Under the pieces are notes generated by a model that saw only the letters and a program-made list of their open reading frames with translations, was not told the origin of the DNA and searched no databases. This document shows, one piece after another, positions 52,321 through 61,374 of a DNA stretch of 64,000 nt. The number at the start of each line of letters is the position of its first letter. The first letter of the stretch is position 1. This DNA is from Leptospira montravelensis. Lineage in GTDB: Bacteria; Spirochaetota; Leptospiria; Leptospirales; Leptospiraceae. The stretch spans positions 682,001 to 746,000 of the forward strand of contig NZ_RQFO01000017.1 of NCBI RefSeq assembly GCF_004770045.1, given 5' to 3'. The position numbers were made by a program, and so were the translations under genes.

Positions 52321-52968
52321 ATGAAAATTACATTAATTGGAGCAACAGGGTTTATAGGAAACAAAACTCTGGAAGAAACATTGAATAGAGGATACCAAGT
52401 GACAACTGTTTTGCGTGATCCTTCTAAACTAAAAACAGAACACAAGAATTTAACAAAGGTCAAAGGAGATATTTTTGATACTGATGGATTGTCAAAAATC
52501 ATTTCTGGTTCTGATGCAGTTTTAGATTCTTATAACCCAGGATGGACAGATCTTAATATTCGTGAAAACATGATCAATGGATCTTTATCGATTCTCGGTG
52601 CTACAAAAAAAGCGGGAGTCAAACGGATCATTGTTATGGGCGGAGCAGGATCATTAGAAGTGCAACCAGGAGTGCAGCTCATTGACACACCGGAATTTCC
52701 TAAAGAATATTTTGGCGGAGCAGATGGTGCCAGACAAATTCTAAACCACTTACGTTCAGAAAATGATTTGGAATGGACTTTCCTTTCTCCTTCTGCTGTT
52801 ATCGAACCTGAAGGACCAAAAACAGGTAAATATCGTTTTTCAAAAGAATCCCTTCTAGTTGATACCAATGGACATAGCCATATCTCACTGGCAGACTTAG
52901 TAAAAGCTTTTGTAGATGAACTCGAAGAAAGAAAATATGTAAAACAAAGATTTACAGTCGGTTATTGA
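52321..52968 (+). CDS. NAD(P)-binding (NmrA/YwnB-like) oxidoreductase
   Basis: 215 residues. Rossmann start MKITLIGATGFIGNKTLEET (GxxGxxG), VTTVLRDPSKL, KGDIFDTDGLSKII, RIIVMGGAGSLEVQPGVQLID, LEWTFLSPSAVIEPEGPKTG and GHSHISLADLVKAFVDELE. This is the YwnB / NAD(P)H-binding atypical SDR group, lacking the Tyr-x3-Lys catalytic pair of classical SDRs; substrate unknown. AAAGGAG gives a strong ribosome site. Regulated, by position, through the Rrf2 site at 52277-52295, and closed by a strong hairpin. Confidence 0.88.
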   Translation: MKITLIGATGFIGNKTLEETLNRGYQVTTVLRDPSKLKTEHKNLTKVKGDIFDTDGLSKIISGSDAVLDSYNPGWTDLNIRENMINGSLSILGATKKAGVKRIIVMGGAGSLEVQPGVQLIDTPEFPKEYFGGADGARQILNHLRSENDLEWTFLSPSAVIEPEGPKTGKYRFSKESLLVDTNGHSHISLADLVKAFVDELEERKYVKQRFTVGY

Positions 52969-52982
52969 TTAGAATCAACATA

Positions 52983-53029
52983 AAATACATTGTGTAAAAC
53001 CTAAGACTTCTATGTTACACAATGTATTT
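52983..53029. terminator. Terminator between convergent genes
   Basis: AAATACATTGTGTAA (52983-52997) pairs perfectly over 15 bases with TTACACAATGTATTT (53015-53029); the loop is 17 bases. It lies 14 bases after the YwnB-like gene and 10 before the end of the minus-strand propeller pseudogene, so it can serve both. Confidence 0.82.
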
Positions 53030-53039
53030 GTATTAGTTC

Positions 53040-53738
53040 TTATCGGTACTTCATTAAAAATGCATCGGAAGTACCTAGTTTTGTTTGACCATCAATACCT
53101 AAATTAGCATCCCCTGTAATATAAACAGATCCCTTTTTATCAACAGACATAGCTCTTTTACTGGTCGTCCCGCCAGATATTCCAAGAAGTCGAACCCATT
53201 GAATGTTACCATTAGTGTTTAAAGAAATTAGATAGGAATCCATACTTCCACCTGGTAATGGATTTCCCATAAAGGTTCCAGAACCACCGACTTGCCCAGT
53301 CATTATAATATTTTTTGAATGAGGATCATATTGAATCTGTTGTCCATACGAACTGACACCACCATTGTCAATGAGTCTTGTCCAATTATAATCCCCGTTA
53401 CGGTTGTACTTAAAGATAAAAGTATTTCTTCCGCCGAGTGCCGTTTCGCCATTTATGATTTGTTCTTCGGTGTTTCCCGTGATATATACATTTCCATCAG
53501 AATCTGTAGTGCCTCCAGATCCTAATGTTTCACTTGCCGTTGGGAAAAATTTTGTCCATTGTTTGATTCCTTGGTTGTCTTGTGGAACTACAATGCAATC
53601 CCAATCTTACAAGAAACAACGAAGTAACTGTGTTTTTAAAAATGATTTAGAGTTAATATCCGAAGGATGGTTAAACGATAAAACCTTACAATGCCATATA
53701 CAAAAAATTATCAGCAGTAATAAGAATCGTATTCGCAT
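53040..53738 (-). pseudogene. SBBP-type beta-propeller lipoprotein gene with an in-frame stop
   Basis: The reverse strand starts with an ATG at 53736-53738 and a lipoprotein signal (MRIRFLLLLIIFCIWHCKV). Codon 44 is TAA (53607-53609); the frame then continues unbroken for 188 codons (DWDCIVVPQDNQGIKQWTKF…) to the stop at 53040. Aligned with the intact neighbour at 53760-55181, the residues on both sides of the stop match (…RIRxLLxxxI…C…NxPSD…/…NGIKQWT…), so this is one gene interrupted by a nonsense codon. Repeat units such as DSDGNVYITGNTEEQI and GNIQWVRLLG are visible. It has about half the length of its neighbour, so repeats have also been lost. An internal ATG could start an 87-residue fragment. 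Confidence 0.75.
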
Positions 53739-53759
53739 ATATAGTTTTTAATTGAGAAA

Positions 53760-55181
53760 TTATTTATATTTAATGACAAAGGCATCTTTTGTTCCTGTTT
53801 TTACTTTGCCATCAAAGTTTCCAGTTGTGCCACCTGTCAGGAAGATGGTTCCATAACGATCTGAAGACAAACCCATTCCATCTAACGTTACTGAGGCGCT
53901 ACCTGACAATCTTGTCCATTCTAAGTTTCCATTAAAATGGTATTTAGAAAAATAAACATCTTGAGTTCCATTCAAACTTACATTGGAAAGATTCCCATTA
54001 GTCCAACCTGTTGTGTAAACGTTCCCAGCGTTATCAGCATAAACGCCACGAGAGATAGTAGTTTTTCCCGATCCGGCACCTCGTAACTTCGTCCATTCCC
54101 TGTTTCCGCTCACATTGTATTTTATAAGTACTTCAGCTGTTGTACCAGAAAACGTTTGGCCATCAATCGGTAAACCAGTCAACTCACCTGTTAAATAAAC
54201 GTTACCACGATGATCCGAAGAAACTCCACGCGCATAAACAGTAGTCAGCGCTTGGCCCACTTTTTTTGCCCAAGTATTGACTCCATCCTCGCGAAAAGCA
54301 GCGATAAAACTTTCCTGAGTATTTCCAATGGTTTGGCCTAAAAATGTTCCAGGGCCTGTGGCATGACCACAAACAAAAATTTGGTTAGAGTAACGATCGT
54401 ATGTAATATTGAATCCGTAAATTAAACTACCTGGAGTCTCTGCTAGAACCCGAGTCCATAGTAAATTACCGGTACGATCATACTTAAATAAAATCAAATT
54501 ATAAATTCCAGAAGCAATCTCTCCGTTAATATTTGTTAGCTGAGTGTACCCAGTAACATAAATATTCCCTTGTAAATCAGAAGTGACTCCTGCTCCAGCA
54601 ATTATGGAACCCGAATTTCCATAAAATACTTTAGTCCAAAGTTTTTCACCCGATTGAGAATATTTTACTAAAACTAAACCATATTCTGTTGAAGTATATT
54701 CGCCAAAAGAACCTTGGGTTAGCCCTGTCACAATAATATCACCAAAAGAATCTACATGAATCGACTGCGCATCAGAAGTATAATTACCAGAAGAGCCTAA
54801 TTGTCGAACCCACAGGAGATCTCCTACGGTGTTATATTTTGCAAGAAATAAGTCCGTATAAAAACTTGGAGAAACTTTCGATTGTCCAGGAAGTGCTCCA
54901 TCTACTTTTCCAGCAATATAGTTATTACCATCAAAATCAGTTGCAGAGGTAAAAGAATTTGTTGAGACAGAGGATGAGCCACCTAACAACCTTGTCCATT
55001 GTTTAATACCATTGTTTTGTTGTGTAATTTCATAACATGGAACTAGTCTGAATACACAATTCCACAAGGCTGTTTCCAGGTATGCTTTGGTTTTTGTGTC
55101 AGATGGATTATTGAGATCTGTTAGTTTACAATCCAAACATATTAAAATCAAAATAATAAATAAAAGTTTTCGTATTTCCAT
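53760..55181 (-). CDS. SBBP-repeat beta-propeller lipoprotein
   Basis: 473 residues. Lipoprotein signal MEIRKLLFIILILICLDCKL (cysteine 18), then about seven repeats of ~60 residues with the pattern 'G--lWtR-lG---… v--D--GniyvTG-t-g---g----g--d-fl-KYn--G', e.g. DSFGDIIVTGLTQGSFG, DLQGNIYVTGYTQL, DHRGNVYLTGELTG, DRYGTIFLTGGTTGNFDG. This is the SBBP/NHL-like beta-propeller family expanded in Leptospira, surface-exposed or periplasmic; ligand unknown. Tandem with the broken paralogue at 53040-53738, 21 bases downstream. Confidence 0.88.
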   Translation of the reverse strand: MEIRKLLFIILILICLDCKLTDLNNPSDTKTKAYLETALWNCVFRLVPCYEITQQNNGIKQWTRLLGGSSSVSTNSFTSATDFDGNNYIAGKVDGALPGQSKVSPSFYTDLFLAKYNTVGDLLWVRQLGSSGNYTSDAQSIHVDSFGDIIVTGLTQGSFGEYTSTEYGLVLVKYSQSGEKLWTKVFYGNSGSIIAGAGVTSDLQGNIYVTGYTQLTNINGEIASGIYNLILFKYDRTGNLLWTRVLAETPGSLIYGFNITYDRYSNQIFVCGHATGPGTFLGQTIGNTQESFIAAFREDGVNTWAKKVGQALTTVYARGVSSDHRGNVYLTGELTGLPIDGQTFSGTTAEVLIKYNVSGNREWTKLRGAGSGKTTISRGVYADNAGNVYTTGWTNGNLSNVSLNGTQDVYFSKYHFNGNLEWTRLSGSASVTLDGMGLSSDRYGTIFLTGGTTGNFDGKVKTGTKDAFVIKYK

Positions 55182-55205
55182 AAAACACTTCCAAAAATGA
55201 TAGAT

Positions 55206-55952
55206 TCAAAAAGTTGGATCTAAAATGCCAGCTTCCAAAAATCCCTTTGCCCTCAAAATGCAAGAATCACATTTTCCGCAAGGTTTTCCATTAATAGGAT
55301 CGTAACAAGAATGTGTTAGGTGGAGTGGTGCGTCTACTTCGATTCCGAGTTCAATAATTTCTTTTTTGTTTAAATGAAGCAGAGGCGTTTTAATTTGGAT
55401 CGAATCACCATCACCACTTACACCTTTTTTTGTCCCGAGATTTGCCATATTTTGGAAGGATTCGATAAACTCCGGACGGCAATCGGGATACCCAGAATAA
55501 TCTAGGGCGTTGACTCCAATATATATCGAATCATATCCATGACCTTCAGCCAGTGACAGAGCAAAGGATAAAAATAAAATATTACGTCCGGGCACATAGG
55601 TATTTGGAATTTCTTTTTCTATACCGCTAAACAGTGATTTGGCGTTTTTTCTAACCTTGATTTTTTTCTCTGTAAGCGAACTTCCTAAAAAAAATCCCGG
55701 ATCCAATTTTTGAATCACATGTTTGATTCCTAGAAGTTTTGCTATTTTTTTACTTTTGATGAGTTCAATTTTATGTTTTTGCGAATAATCAAAAGAGAGT
55801 GCTAGTATTGGTAATTTTTTGTTTTTGGGATAACCAAATTCTTTGGCAGCAAAATAGAGGCAGGTTGTTGAATCCAGCCCACCTGACAGAAGTACAACGG
55901 CTCCTTTTTTCTCAGATTTAGAATGTGAAGAGGAATCCTTAGCGGAAACCAT
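55206..55952 (-). CDS. queC: 7-cyano-7-deazaguanine synthase
   Basis: 248 residues. PP-loop ATPase motif VVLLSGGLDSTTCLYFA near residue 18, NTYVPGRNILFLSFAL, YIGVNALDYSGYPDCRPEF and the zinc site CYDPINGKPCGKCDSC. It converts carboxy-deazaguanine to preQ0 with ATP and ammonia in queuosine synthesis. One base separates it from queD; queE and queF are not in the window. Confidence 0.95.
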   Translation of the reverse strand: MVSAKDSSSHSKSEKKGAVVLLSGGLDSTTCLYFAAKEFGYPKNKKLPILALSFDYSQKHKIELIKSKKIAKLLGIKHVIQKLDPGFFLGSSLTEKKIKVRKNAKSLFSGIEKEIPNTYVPGRNILFLSFALSLAEGHGYDSIYIGVNALDYSGYPDCRPEFIESFQNMANLGTKKGVSGDGDSIQIKTPLLHLNKKEIIELGIEVDAPLHLTHSCYDPINGKPCGKCDSCILRAKGFLEAGILDPTF

Positions 55953-56327
55953 TTACTTTTTGGGACCTCTATACACACAGGAACTAGTACAAGTTTCGTA
56001 CAATGTAATTTTATCGAGGAGTGGAAGTTTAGGTTTTAACTGGTTCCAGAGCCATACTGCAATGTTTTCACTTGTTGGATTTTCTAGGCCAGGGACATCA
56101 TTCAAAACATAATGGTCCAAATGTTCGTCTAAGATTGGTTTTACGATAGATTTTAGTTCTCCAAAGTCCATAATCCATCCTGTATGTGGATCGATTTCAC
56201 CCTTTAGATACACTGCAAAACGAAAACTGTGGCCATGCATTCTTTTGCACTTATGACCTTCAGGAACATTTGGTAAAAAATGTGCGGCTTCAAAACCAAA
56301 GGTTTTGGAAAGTTCAAGCTCTTCCAT
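55953..56327 (-). CDS. queD: 6-carboxytetrahydropterin synthase
   Basis: 124 residues from the ATG whose first base (56327) is the last base of the purF stop codon; a longer frame to 56414 would run antiparallel-free inside purF and lacks family similarity, so I reject it. Motifs: [11 protein letters not shown] (zinc His), [14 protein letters not shown] (catalytic Cys and zinc His pair), [10 protein letters not shown] and [18 protein letters not shown]. It makes carboxytetrahydropterin from dihydroneopterin triphosphate, the step before QueE and QueC. Confidence 0.94.
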   Translation of the reverse strand: MEELELSKTFGFEAAHFLPNVPEGHKCKRMHGHSFRFAVYLKGEIDPHTGWIMDFGELKSIVKPILDEHLDHYVLNDVPGLENPTSENIAVWLWNQLKPKLPLLDKITLYETCTSSCVYRGPKK

Positions 56328-57754
56328 CACTCTTCCGTCGCGTATTCCGTAAATAAGGACTTTTGATTTCCCGCATGGTCTTGGAATTCTACCGGGTAGT
56401 TGGATGTAAAACATGCATCACAAAAACCCCCACCTTTATGACCTTCCACGGCCTTGTGCATTGTATCTAATGTCAAATAAGCTAGGGAGTCCACACGAAG
56501 GTATTTTTGAATTTCTTCAATAGTGTGAGTCGACGCAATGAGTTCTTTGTGGGTGGGAATATCAATTCCATAATAACATGGTGCTACTGTCGGAGGTGCG
56601 GAAACACGGAAATGGATTTCTTTGGCACCAGCGTTACGAATCATTTTAATGATTTTACGACTTGTGGTTCCACGCATCACCGAGTCGTCAATGATAACCA
56701 CTCGTTTTCCATTCACTACTTCTTTCACTACATTGTATTTGATTTTGGCACCGAAGTCCCGAATCTTTTGGTCCGGTTCAATGAAAGTACGACCAATATA
56801 ATGTGAACGAATGAGTCCACTTTGGTAAGGAATCCCTGACTCTTCACTATAACCCAGAGCCGCAATATTTGCAGAATCGGGGACAGGAATGATCACGTCA
56901 GCTTCGACAGGCATAACACGTGCAAGCTGACGGCCGAGAGATTTTCTTACTTTGTAAACTGATTCTTCAAAAATATAAGAATCAGGTCTTGCAAAGTAGA
57001 TATATTCAAAAATACAAAGACTTGGTTTTGCTTTTGGGAATGGATAAAGTGACCTCATTCCTGTATGATCGATGACAACCATTTCTCCTGGTTCCACATC
57101 TCTTACGTATTCGGTATCAGTAATATCGAAAGCGCAAGTTTCAGAAGCAAATACAATGGCTCCGTCCGAACGTTTTCCCATAACAAGGGGCCTAAATCCG
57201 TTCGGATCTCGCACGGCAACTAAGTATCTGGGAGTTAAAACTAATAAGGAATAAGCGCCACGAACCTGAGCCAGTGAATCACAAAGTGCTTCCAGAAGAT
57301 CTGTTTTATGGCTTTTTGCCATAAGGTGGACTATCACTTCAGAATCAATGGTAGTTTGGAAAATAGATCCGTCTCTTTCCAAACGATTGCGAATGTCCCA
57401 AGAGTTGACTAGGTTTCCATTGTGAGCAAGAGCCACAGGTCCTAAGTGGGATTCCACGCGGATGGGCTGGGCATTTCTAAGAAAACTCGCTCCCGTTGTG
57501 GAATACCGGTTGTGACCAATGGCCGAGTCCCCTATGAGCTCTTTAATCTTCGGTTGAGTGAAGATATTTGCCACAAGGCCCATATTGGCATACCGGTATA
57601 AGTGGGAACCATCTGTTGTGACGATCCCACTGGACTCCTGGCCACGGTGTTGCATCGAGTACAAACCTAGGTAGGTAAAATTAGCAGCTTCCTTGCTATT
57701 GTAGATGCCGTATATGGCACATTCTTCTTTTGGTTTGTCAGATTGGAGAATCAT
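56327..57754 (-). CDS. purF: Amidophosphoribosyltransferase
   Basis: 475 residues. An 11-residue propeptide precedes the nucleophile C12 ([11 protein letters not shown]), as in Bacillus-type PurF. Glutaminase domain: [33 protein letters not shown]. PRTase domain (~250-450): [18 protein letters not shown], and the PRPP loop [18 protein letters not shown]. The Fe-S-type cysteines near the C-terminus (CDACF) are partly present. It makes phosphoribosylamine, the first committed purine intermediate. Operon with queD and queC, divergent from the RNase D gene. Confidence 0.96.
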   Translation of the reverse strand: MILQSDKPKEECAIYGIYNSKEAANFTYLGLYSMQHRGQESSGIVTTDGSHLYRYANMGLVANIFTQPKIKELIGDSAIGHNRYSTTGASFLRNAQPIRVESHLGPVALAHNGNLVNSWDIRNRLERDGSIFQTTIDSEVIVHLMAKSHKTDLLEALCDSLAQVRGAYSLLVLTPRYLVAVRDPNGFRPLVMGKRSDGAIVFASETCAFDITDTEYVRDVEPGEMVVIDHTGMRSLYPFPKAKPSLCIFEYIYFARPDSYIFEESVYKVRKSLGRQLARVMPVEADVIIPVPDSANIAALGYSEESGIPYQSGLIRSHYIGRTFIEPDQKIRDFGAKIKYNVVKEVVNGKRVVIIDDSVMRGTTSRKIIKMIRNAGAKEIHFRVSAPPTVAPCYYGIDIPTHKELIASTHTIEEIQKYLRVDSLAYLTLDTMHKAVEGHKGGGFCDACFTSNYPVEFQDHAGNQKSLFTEYATEE

Positions 57755-57795
57755 TGTTAGAATGACAATTGCAGTATTTCCAAAATCCCAATTAG

Positions 57796-59016
57796 ATGCA
57801 AATCAATTCCAACTATATTCTCGTTGATACAGCAAAAGCTTTGGATTTAGCTCTGATTAATCTCAGACAGTCCAAAATCATGTCCATCGACACCGAGTCC
57901 TCCGGTTATTACACGTACTACCCCAAAGTTTGTCTCATTCAGATCAATTCTAATGGCAAAAATTACCTGATTGACCCTCTAAAAATCACAAATTTGTCAG
58001 CTTTGGGTCCTTTGTTTGAAGATCCGAACATTCTCAAAATCTTCCATTCGGCACAAGACGATATCAAAGCCTTAAAAAGAGACTTTGGGTTCAAATTTGT
58101 GAACACGGCAGATACAATGATCAGTTCTCGTTTATTGTCACTAGAACAAAGTTCATTGTCCCATGTGGTAGAACATTATCATAAAGTAACACTTTCCAAA
58201 GTAGAACAGAAGTCTAATTGGGAAATTCGCCCCCTCCAAAAACAACAGCTAAAATACGCAGCTCTTGATACTGCTTATTTAGAATCCATTTGGTTAAAAA
58301 TGGAAGAAGAGTTAAAACGTAGAACTCTGTATGAAGAAGCAAAATCTGAGTTTGAATTTATTGCCTCTGAAGAGTATGTTGCCAAAGAAGGAGAAGGATT
58401 CTCCCTTGGAAAATTTCCTGACATTCTTAATTTCACTCCGCTCGAAAGAAGAAAGATTTTAGAACTCCTTCGTTACCGCGACGAAAAAGCAAAACGAATC
58501 AACAAAGCTAGTTTCCGCGTTTTTAATAACGACAAACTATCTCAAGCTGTCAAAGAACAACCTAACGAAGACAAATGTATCGAATGGTTTGGTAAAAAGG
58601 ATGGATCAGAAATCTACAAACTGTTAATAGCAGAATATAGCGATCCCATTGATACCTCAGAACTTTCGAAACGTCACGGGGAAGATCTAAACGAAGAAGA
58701 AAATCATAAATTTGAAAACGCTAAGAAATGGCGACTTCGTATTATGCGCGCTAGACGAATGGAACATTCTCTTCTACCTTCCAACAAACAACTCATCGTT
58801 ATTTTACGAGCAGCACCAAAAAACTTAGAAGAACTAAAAGCACTCCATGTGTTTTCGGATTGGAAAGTACAAAACTATGGTCCAAGTTTACTTGCTGCTA
58901 TCCAAGGACTTCCTTTTGATTCGATGATCAACCGTTTAGTGGCCATTCGTTCCAAAGAAGCATTTGTTGCCAAACGTAGGAAAAAACAAAACCAAAACTC
59001 GAAAGACGAGAGTTGA
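57796..59016 (+). CDS. rnd: Ribonuclease D
   Basis: 406 residues. DEDD exonuclease domain (~1-190): MSIDTESSGYYTYYPKVCLIQI (first Asp and Glu), KIFHSAQDDIKALKRDFG, and QLKYAALDTAYLESIW (Y-x3-D). Two HRDC-type helical modules follow (~205-290 and ~320-395), e.g. LERRKILELLRYRDEKAKRIN. It trims tRNA 3' ends. Overlaps the Nudix gene start (TGATG). Confidence 0.92.
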   Translation: MQINSNYILVDTAKALDLALINLRQSKIMSIDTESSGYYTYYPKVCLIQINSNGKNYLIDPLKITNLSALGPLFEDPNILKIFHSAQDDIKALKRDFGFKFVNTADTMISSRLLSLEQSSLSHVVEHYHKVTLSKVEQKSNWEIRPLQKQQLKYAALDTAYLESIWLKMEEELKRRTLYEEAKSEFEFIASEEYVAKEGEGFSLGKFPDILNFTPLERRKILELLRYRDEKAKRINKASFRVFNNDKLSQAVKEQPNEDKCIEWFGKKDGSEIYKLLIAEYSDPIDTSELSKRHGEDLNEEENHKFENAKKWRLRIMRARRMEHSLLPSNKQLIVILRAAPKNLEELKALHVFSDWKVQNYGPSLLAAIQGLPFDSMINRLVAIRSKEAFVAKRRKKQNQNSKDES

Positions 59017-59636
59017 TGATACCCTACGAGTCCTTTGTAGAAAAACTTTCAAGGGACTTCGAAGAAATTCCTGACACATCAGAAATCAAGTCGGGAGTGA
59101 TTTTTCCTTTGTTTGGATCCAAAGATTCGGCAGAAGGTATCATTCTTACAGAGCGCTCCAAACATCTAAAATCTCACCCTGGCCAAATTTCATTTCCAGG
59201 TGGAGTTAAAGAAAAAGAGGATCCCAATCTCCTTGTCACTGCCCTTCGGGAATGGGAAGAAGAGATGGGTGTACAACGTTCTACCTTAAACGTCCTCGGA
59301 AAACTGGAAGGTCTCCATACGAGGACCGGTTTTCATATCACCCCGTTTTTGGCCATTTATGAAGGTGATTTTACTTTCCCACACAATACAGAAGAAGTGG
59401 AACGAGTCATCCTCCTCCCCTTTTCCGACCTTTGGACAAAACCGTTTTATGCCATTCAAGTCCCAGGCAGGGAACATTTTGCTTATTATTTTGATTTAGG
59501 TGATGGTCTCCTTTGGGGTGCCACCTGCGAAATGATTTTACGATTCCTACGAGACCATTCTTCCTTTGACAGGACACCTCTTCTTGTGAAACCAAATCTG
59601 TTGAAACCTCCTTTTTTAGATCCCAATTCCCTCTAA
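59016..59636 (+). CDS. Nudix CoA pyrophosphatase-type hydrolase
   Basis: 206 residues from the ATG at 59016, overlapping the RNase D stop by one base (a TTG at 59013 is the alternative). The CoA-pyrophosphatase signature precedes the Nudix box: LTERSKHLKSHPGQISFPGG, then GG-x5-E…LREWEEEMG (Nudix catalytic helix). Such enzymes split CoA or related dinucleotides into 3',5'-ADP and phosphopantetheine. Confidence 0.92.
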   Translation: MIPYESFVEKLSRDFEEIPDTSEIKSGVIFPLFGSKDSAEGIILTERSKHLKSHPGQISFPGGVKEKEDPNLLVTALREWEEEMGVQRSTLNVLGKLEGLHTRTGFHITPFLAIYEGDFTFPHNTEEVERVILLPFSDLWTKPFYAIQVPGREHFAYYFDLGDGLLWGATCEMILRFLRDHSSFDRTPLLVKPNLLKPPFLDPNSL

Positions 59637-59668
59637 GGTCAAATTCCGTTTTCGCCGATGTTGTAAAG

Positions 59669-60736
59669 GTGCGGAAACAAAACCAAAACAAAGACCGGCG
59701 ATTCAACAAAATCTCTGTCATCGTATGTTGTTGTTTGTTTTTTCTTTTCGATTTCCCAGTTTCGACCCAATCACAACCTAACAAACGATACGTTTTCATT
59801 TTAGATGCCAGCGGCTCCATGTCTGAAAAATGGGATGGGAAAACCAGGATGGCGGTTGCCAAAGAAAAACTTTTACAAGTTCTTGGTGGATTGCCAAAGG
59901 ACGTGAGTGTGGGTCTTGTTGCCTACGGAAACCGAATTGCAGGTTGTTCCTCAGCCAGATTGTACCACCCTATTCAACGAGGGGCCGCATCCATTGTCAG
60001 TCAAAAGATTTCCTCAATCATTCCAGCAGGTTCTACGCCGATTGCTCAAACCTTAAATGTAGTTGGTGAGTTTCTTTTGAATGATGTACAAGAAACTGAA
60101 ATTATTTTTATCTCTGATGGTGTGGAAAGTTGTGATGGTGATCCCAAAGCAGTACTCTACCAATTGAAAAATTCTGGAAAAAAATTTCGTTTGCAAGTGT
60201 TAGGGATTGATATTGATCCGCAAGGAGAAGAAGATCTAAAAAGACTTTCAATTCTTGGTGATGGAAATTATTATTCTTTAAAACGTCCCGAAGATTACGA
60301 TTCTTCCTTCAAACGGATCTTTTTTAAATCCGAAGGGGAACAGGCTCTTGCCACTGAAACTACGAAATCCAGTACAAACCTACCCGCAAACTCCCAAATC
60401 AAAATTTTAAATATTCTACCATATGAAGACGGATCTGAATCCGGTTACATTCTAAATTACGAATACAACGCACCATCGAATACTTCCTATATGGTTCAGT
60501 TATATCTTTATCCAACAGAAGAAAAACTTAGAAGTTTTCCCGTACCTCCACTGCGAGAGCGCAGGATGGGTGACCTCACCAAACACCAAATTGAATTTAA
60601 ATCGGGACCAGAAGGAAAAGGAAATTGGATCTTTCGATTGCCCACAGGAAAACGGATGCGGGCCTCAGCAGAATTATGGGATTTGACAGGAATTCCGAAA
60701 ATTCTTGCCCTTTCTGAAGAAAAACCCGTTCAGTAG
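59669..60736 (+). CDS. Secreted VWA-domain protein
   Basis: 355 residues from a GTG start, with a signal peptide after a basic N-region (…ISVIVCCCLFFLFDFPVSTQS). VWA domain ~40-225: YVFILDASGSMSEKW holds the MIDAS motif (D46-x-S48-x-S50), then AGSTPIAQTL and EIIFISDGVESC. The C-terminal ~120 residues look like a beta-sandwich (EDGSESGYILNYEYNAPSNT). It likely binds a protein partner through Mg2+. Followed at 20-30 bases by the TPR-like protein gene. Confidence 0.88.
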   Translation: MRKQNQNKDRRFNKISVIVCCCLFFLFDFPVSTQSQPNKRYVFILDASGSMSEKWDGKTRMAVAKEKLLQVLGGLPKDVSVGLVAYGNRIAGCSSARLYHPIQRGAASIVSQKISSIIPAGSTPIAQTLNVVGEFLLNDVQETEIIFISDGVESCDGDPKAVLYQLKNSGKKFRLQVLGIDIDPQGEEDLKRLSILGDGNYYSLKRPEDYDSSFKRIFFKSEGEQALATETTKSSTNLPANSQIKILNILPYEDGSESGYILNYEYNAPSNTSYMVQLYLYPTEEKLRSFPVPPLRERRMGDLTKHQIEFKSGPEGKGNWIFRLPTGKRMRASAELWDLTGIPKILALSEEKPVQ

Positions 60737-60765
60737 AATCCTAGTTTCGACCGAAATTGATAGTA

Positions 60766-61296
60766 ATGAGACAGAATTCTACAGTTTGGTATCTTTTCCG
60801 ACAGGCCATTTCCGCACTGGGAATCTTGATTTCACTGGGATTTTTGCCCCTTTTCGCAGAAAGTTCTACCAACCAAATTTTTGCCAATGAACGCACCAAA
60901 CAAGGTGAACTTCTTTACCAAAAAGCAAAAGAGTTTTTGGATGATCGATACCATTACCAATCCGTAGAATCTTGCAAAAGTTTTCTGTTACTTTATCCGG
61001 GCCATCCTAAAACAAGAGATATCCGGAAGATTTTAAGTTCCAACTACCGCATGACGGGAGATATTTTAGCTCTTGCTGAAAACGAACTAAAAACTTATAA
61101 AGAATTTCCTAATACTGAAGAAGGCCTCGAATCCTACCTGATTTCAGGAAAAGCCTTTGTCCGAATGGGCCGGGAAGATAAAGCCTATCAGATTTTTCAG
61201 GACATTATTAAAAATACGTATTCCAGTAAAATTGCCCAAGAAGCGGAATTAGAACTGACTCAGATGGAAATTTTAGGAGAGAGTAAAAATAAGTAA
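60766..61296 (+). CDS. Periplasmic TPR-like protein
   Basis: 176 residues from the ATG at 60766 (a TTG at 60757 is possible). Signal peptide (…AISALGILISLGFLPLFAES) then helical repeats: GELLYQKAKEFLDDRYHYQSV, ESCKSFLLLYPGHPKTRDI, ALAENELKTYKEFPNTEEG, SYLISGKAFVRMGREDKAYQIF. The pattern of short TPRs recalls YbgF/CpoB- and BamD-like proteins but no such name is warranted. Probably an operon with the VWA protein. Confidence 0.78.
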   Translation: MRQNSTVWYLFRQAISALGILISLGFLPLFAESSTNQIFANERTKQGELLYQKAKEFLDDRYHYQSVESCKSFLLLYPGHPKTRDIRKILSSNYRMTGDILALAENELKTYKEFPNTEEGLESYLISGKAFVRMGREDKAYQIFQDIIKNTYSSKIAQEAELELTQMEILGESKNK

Positions 61297-61374
61297 TTTT
61301 TACGAAAATATTGCCCTAGGGATCTCCGATAATAAACTAGGCACGTTGAGCAAAAAGGGTTCAGAGATTTAAGA

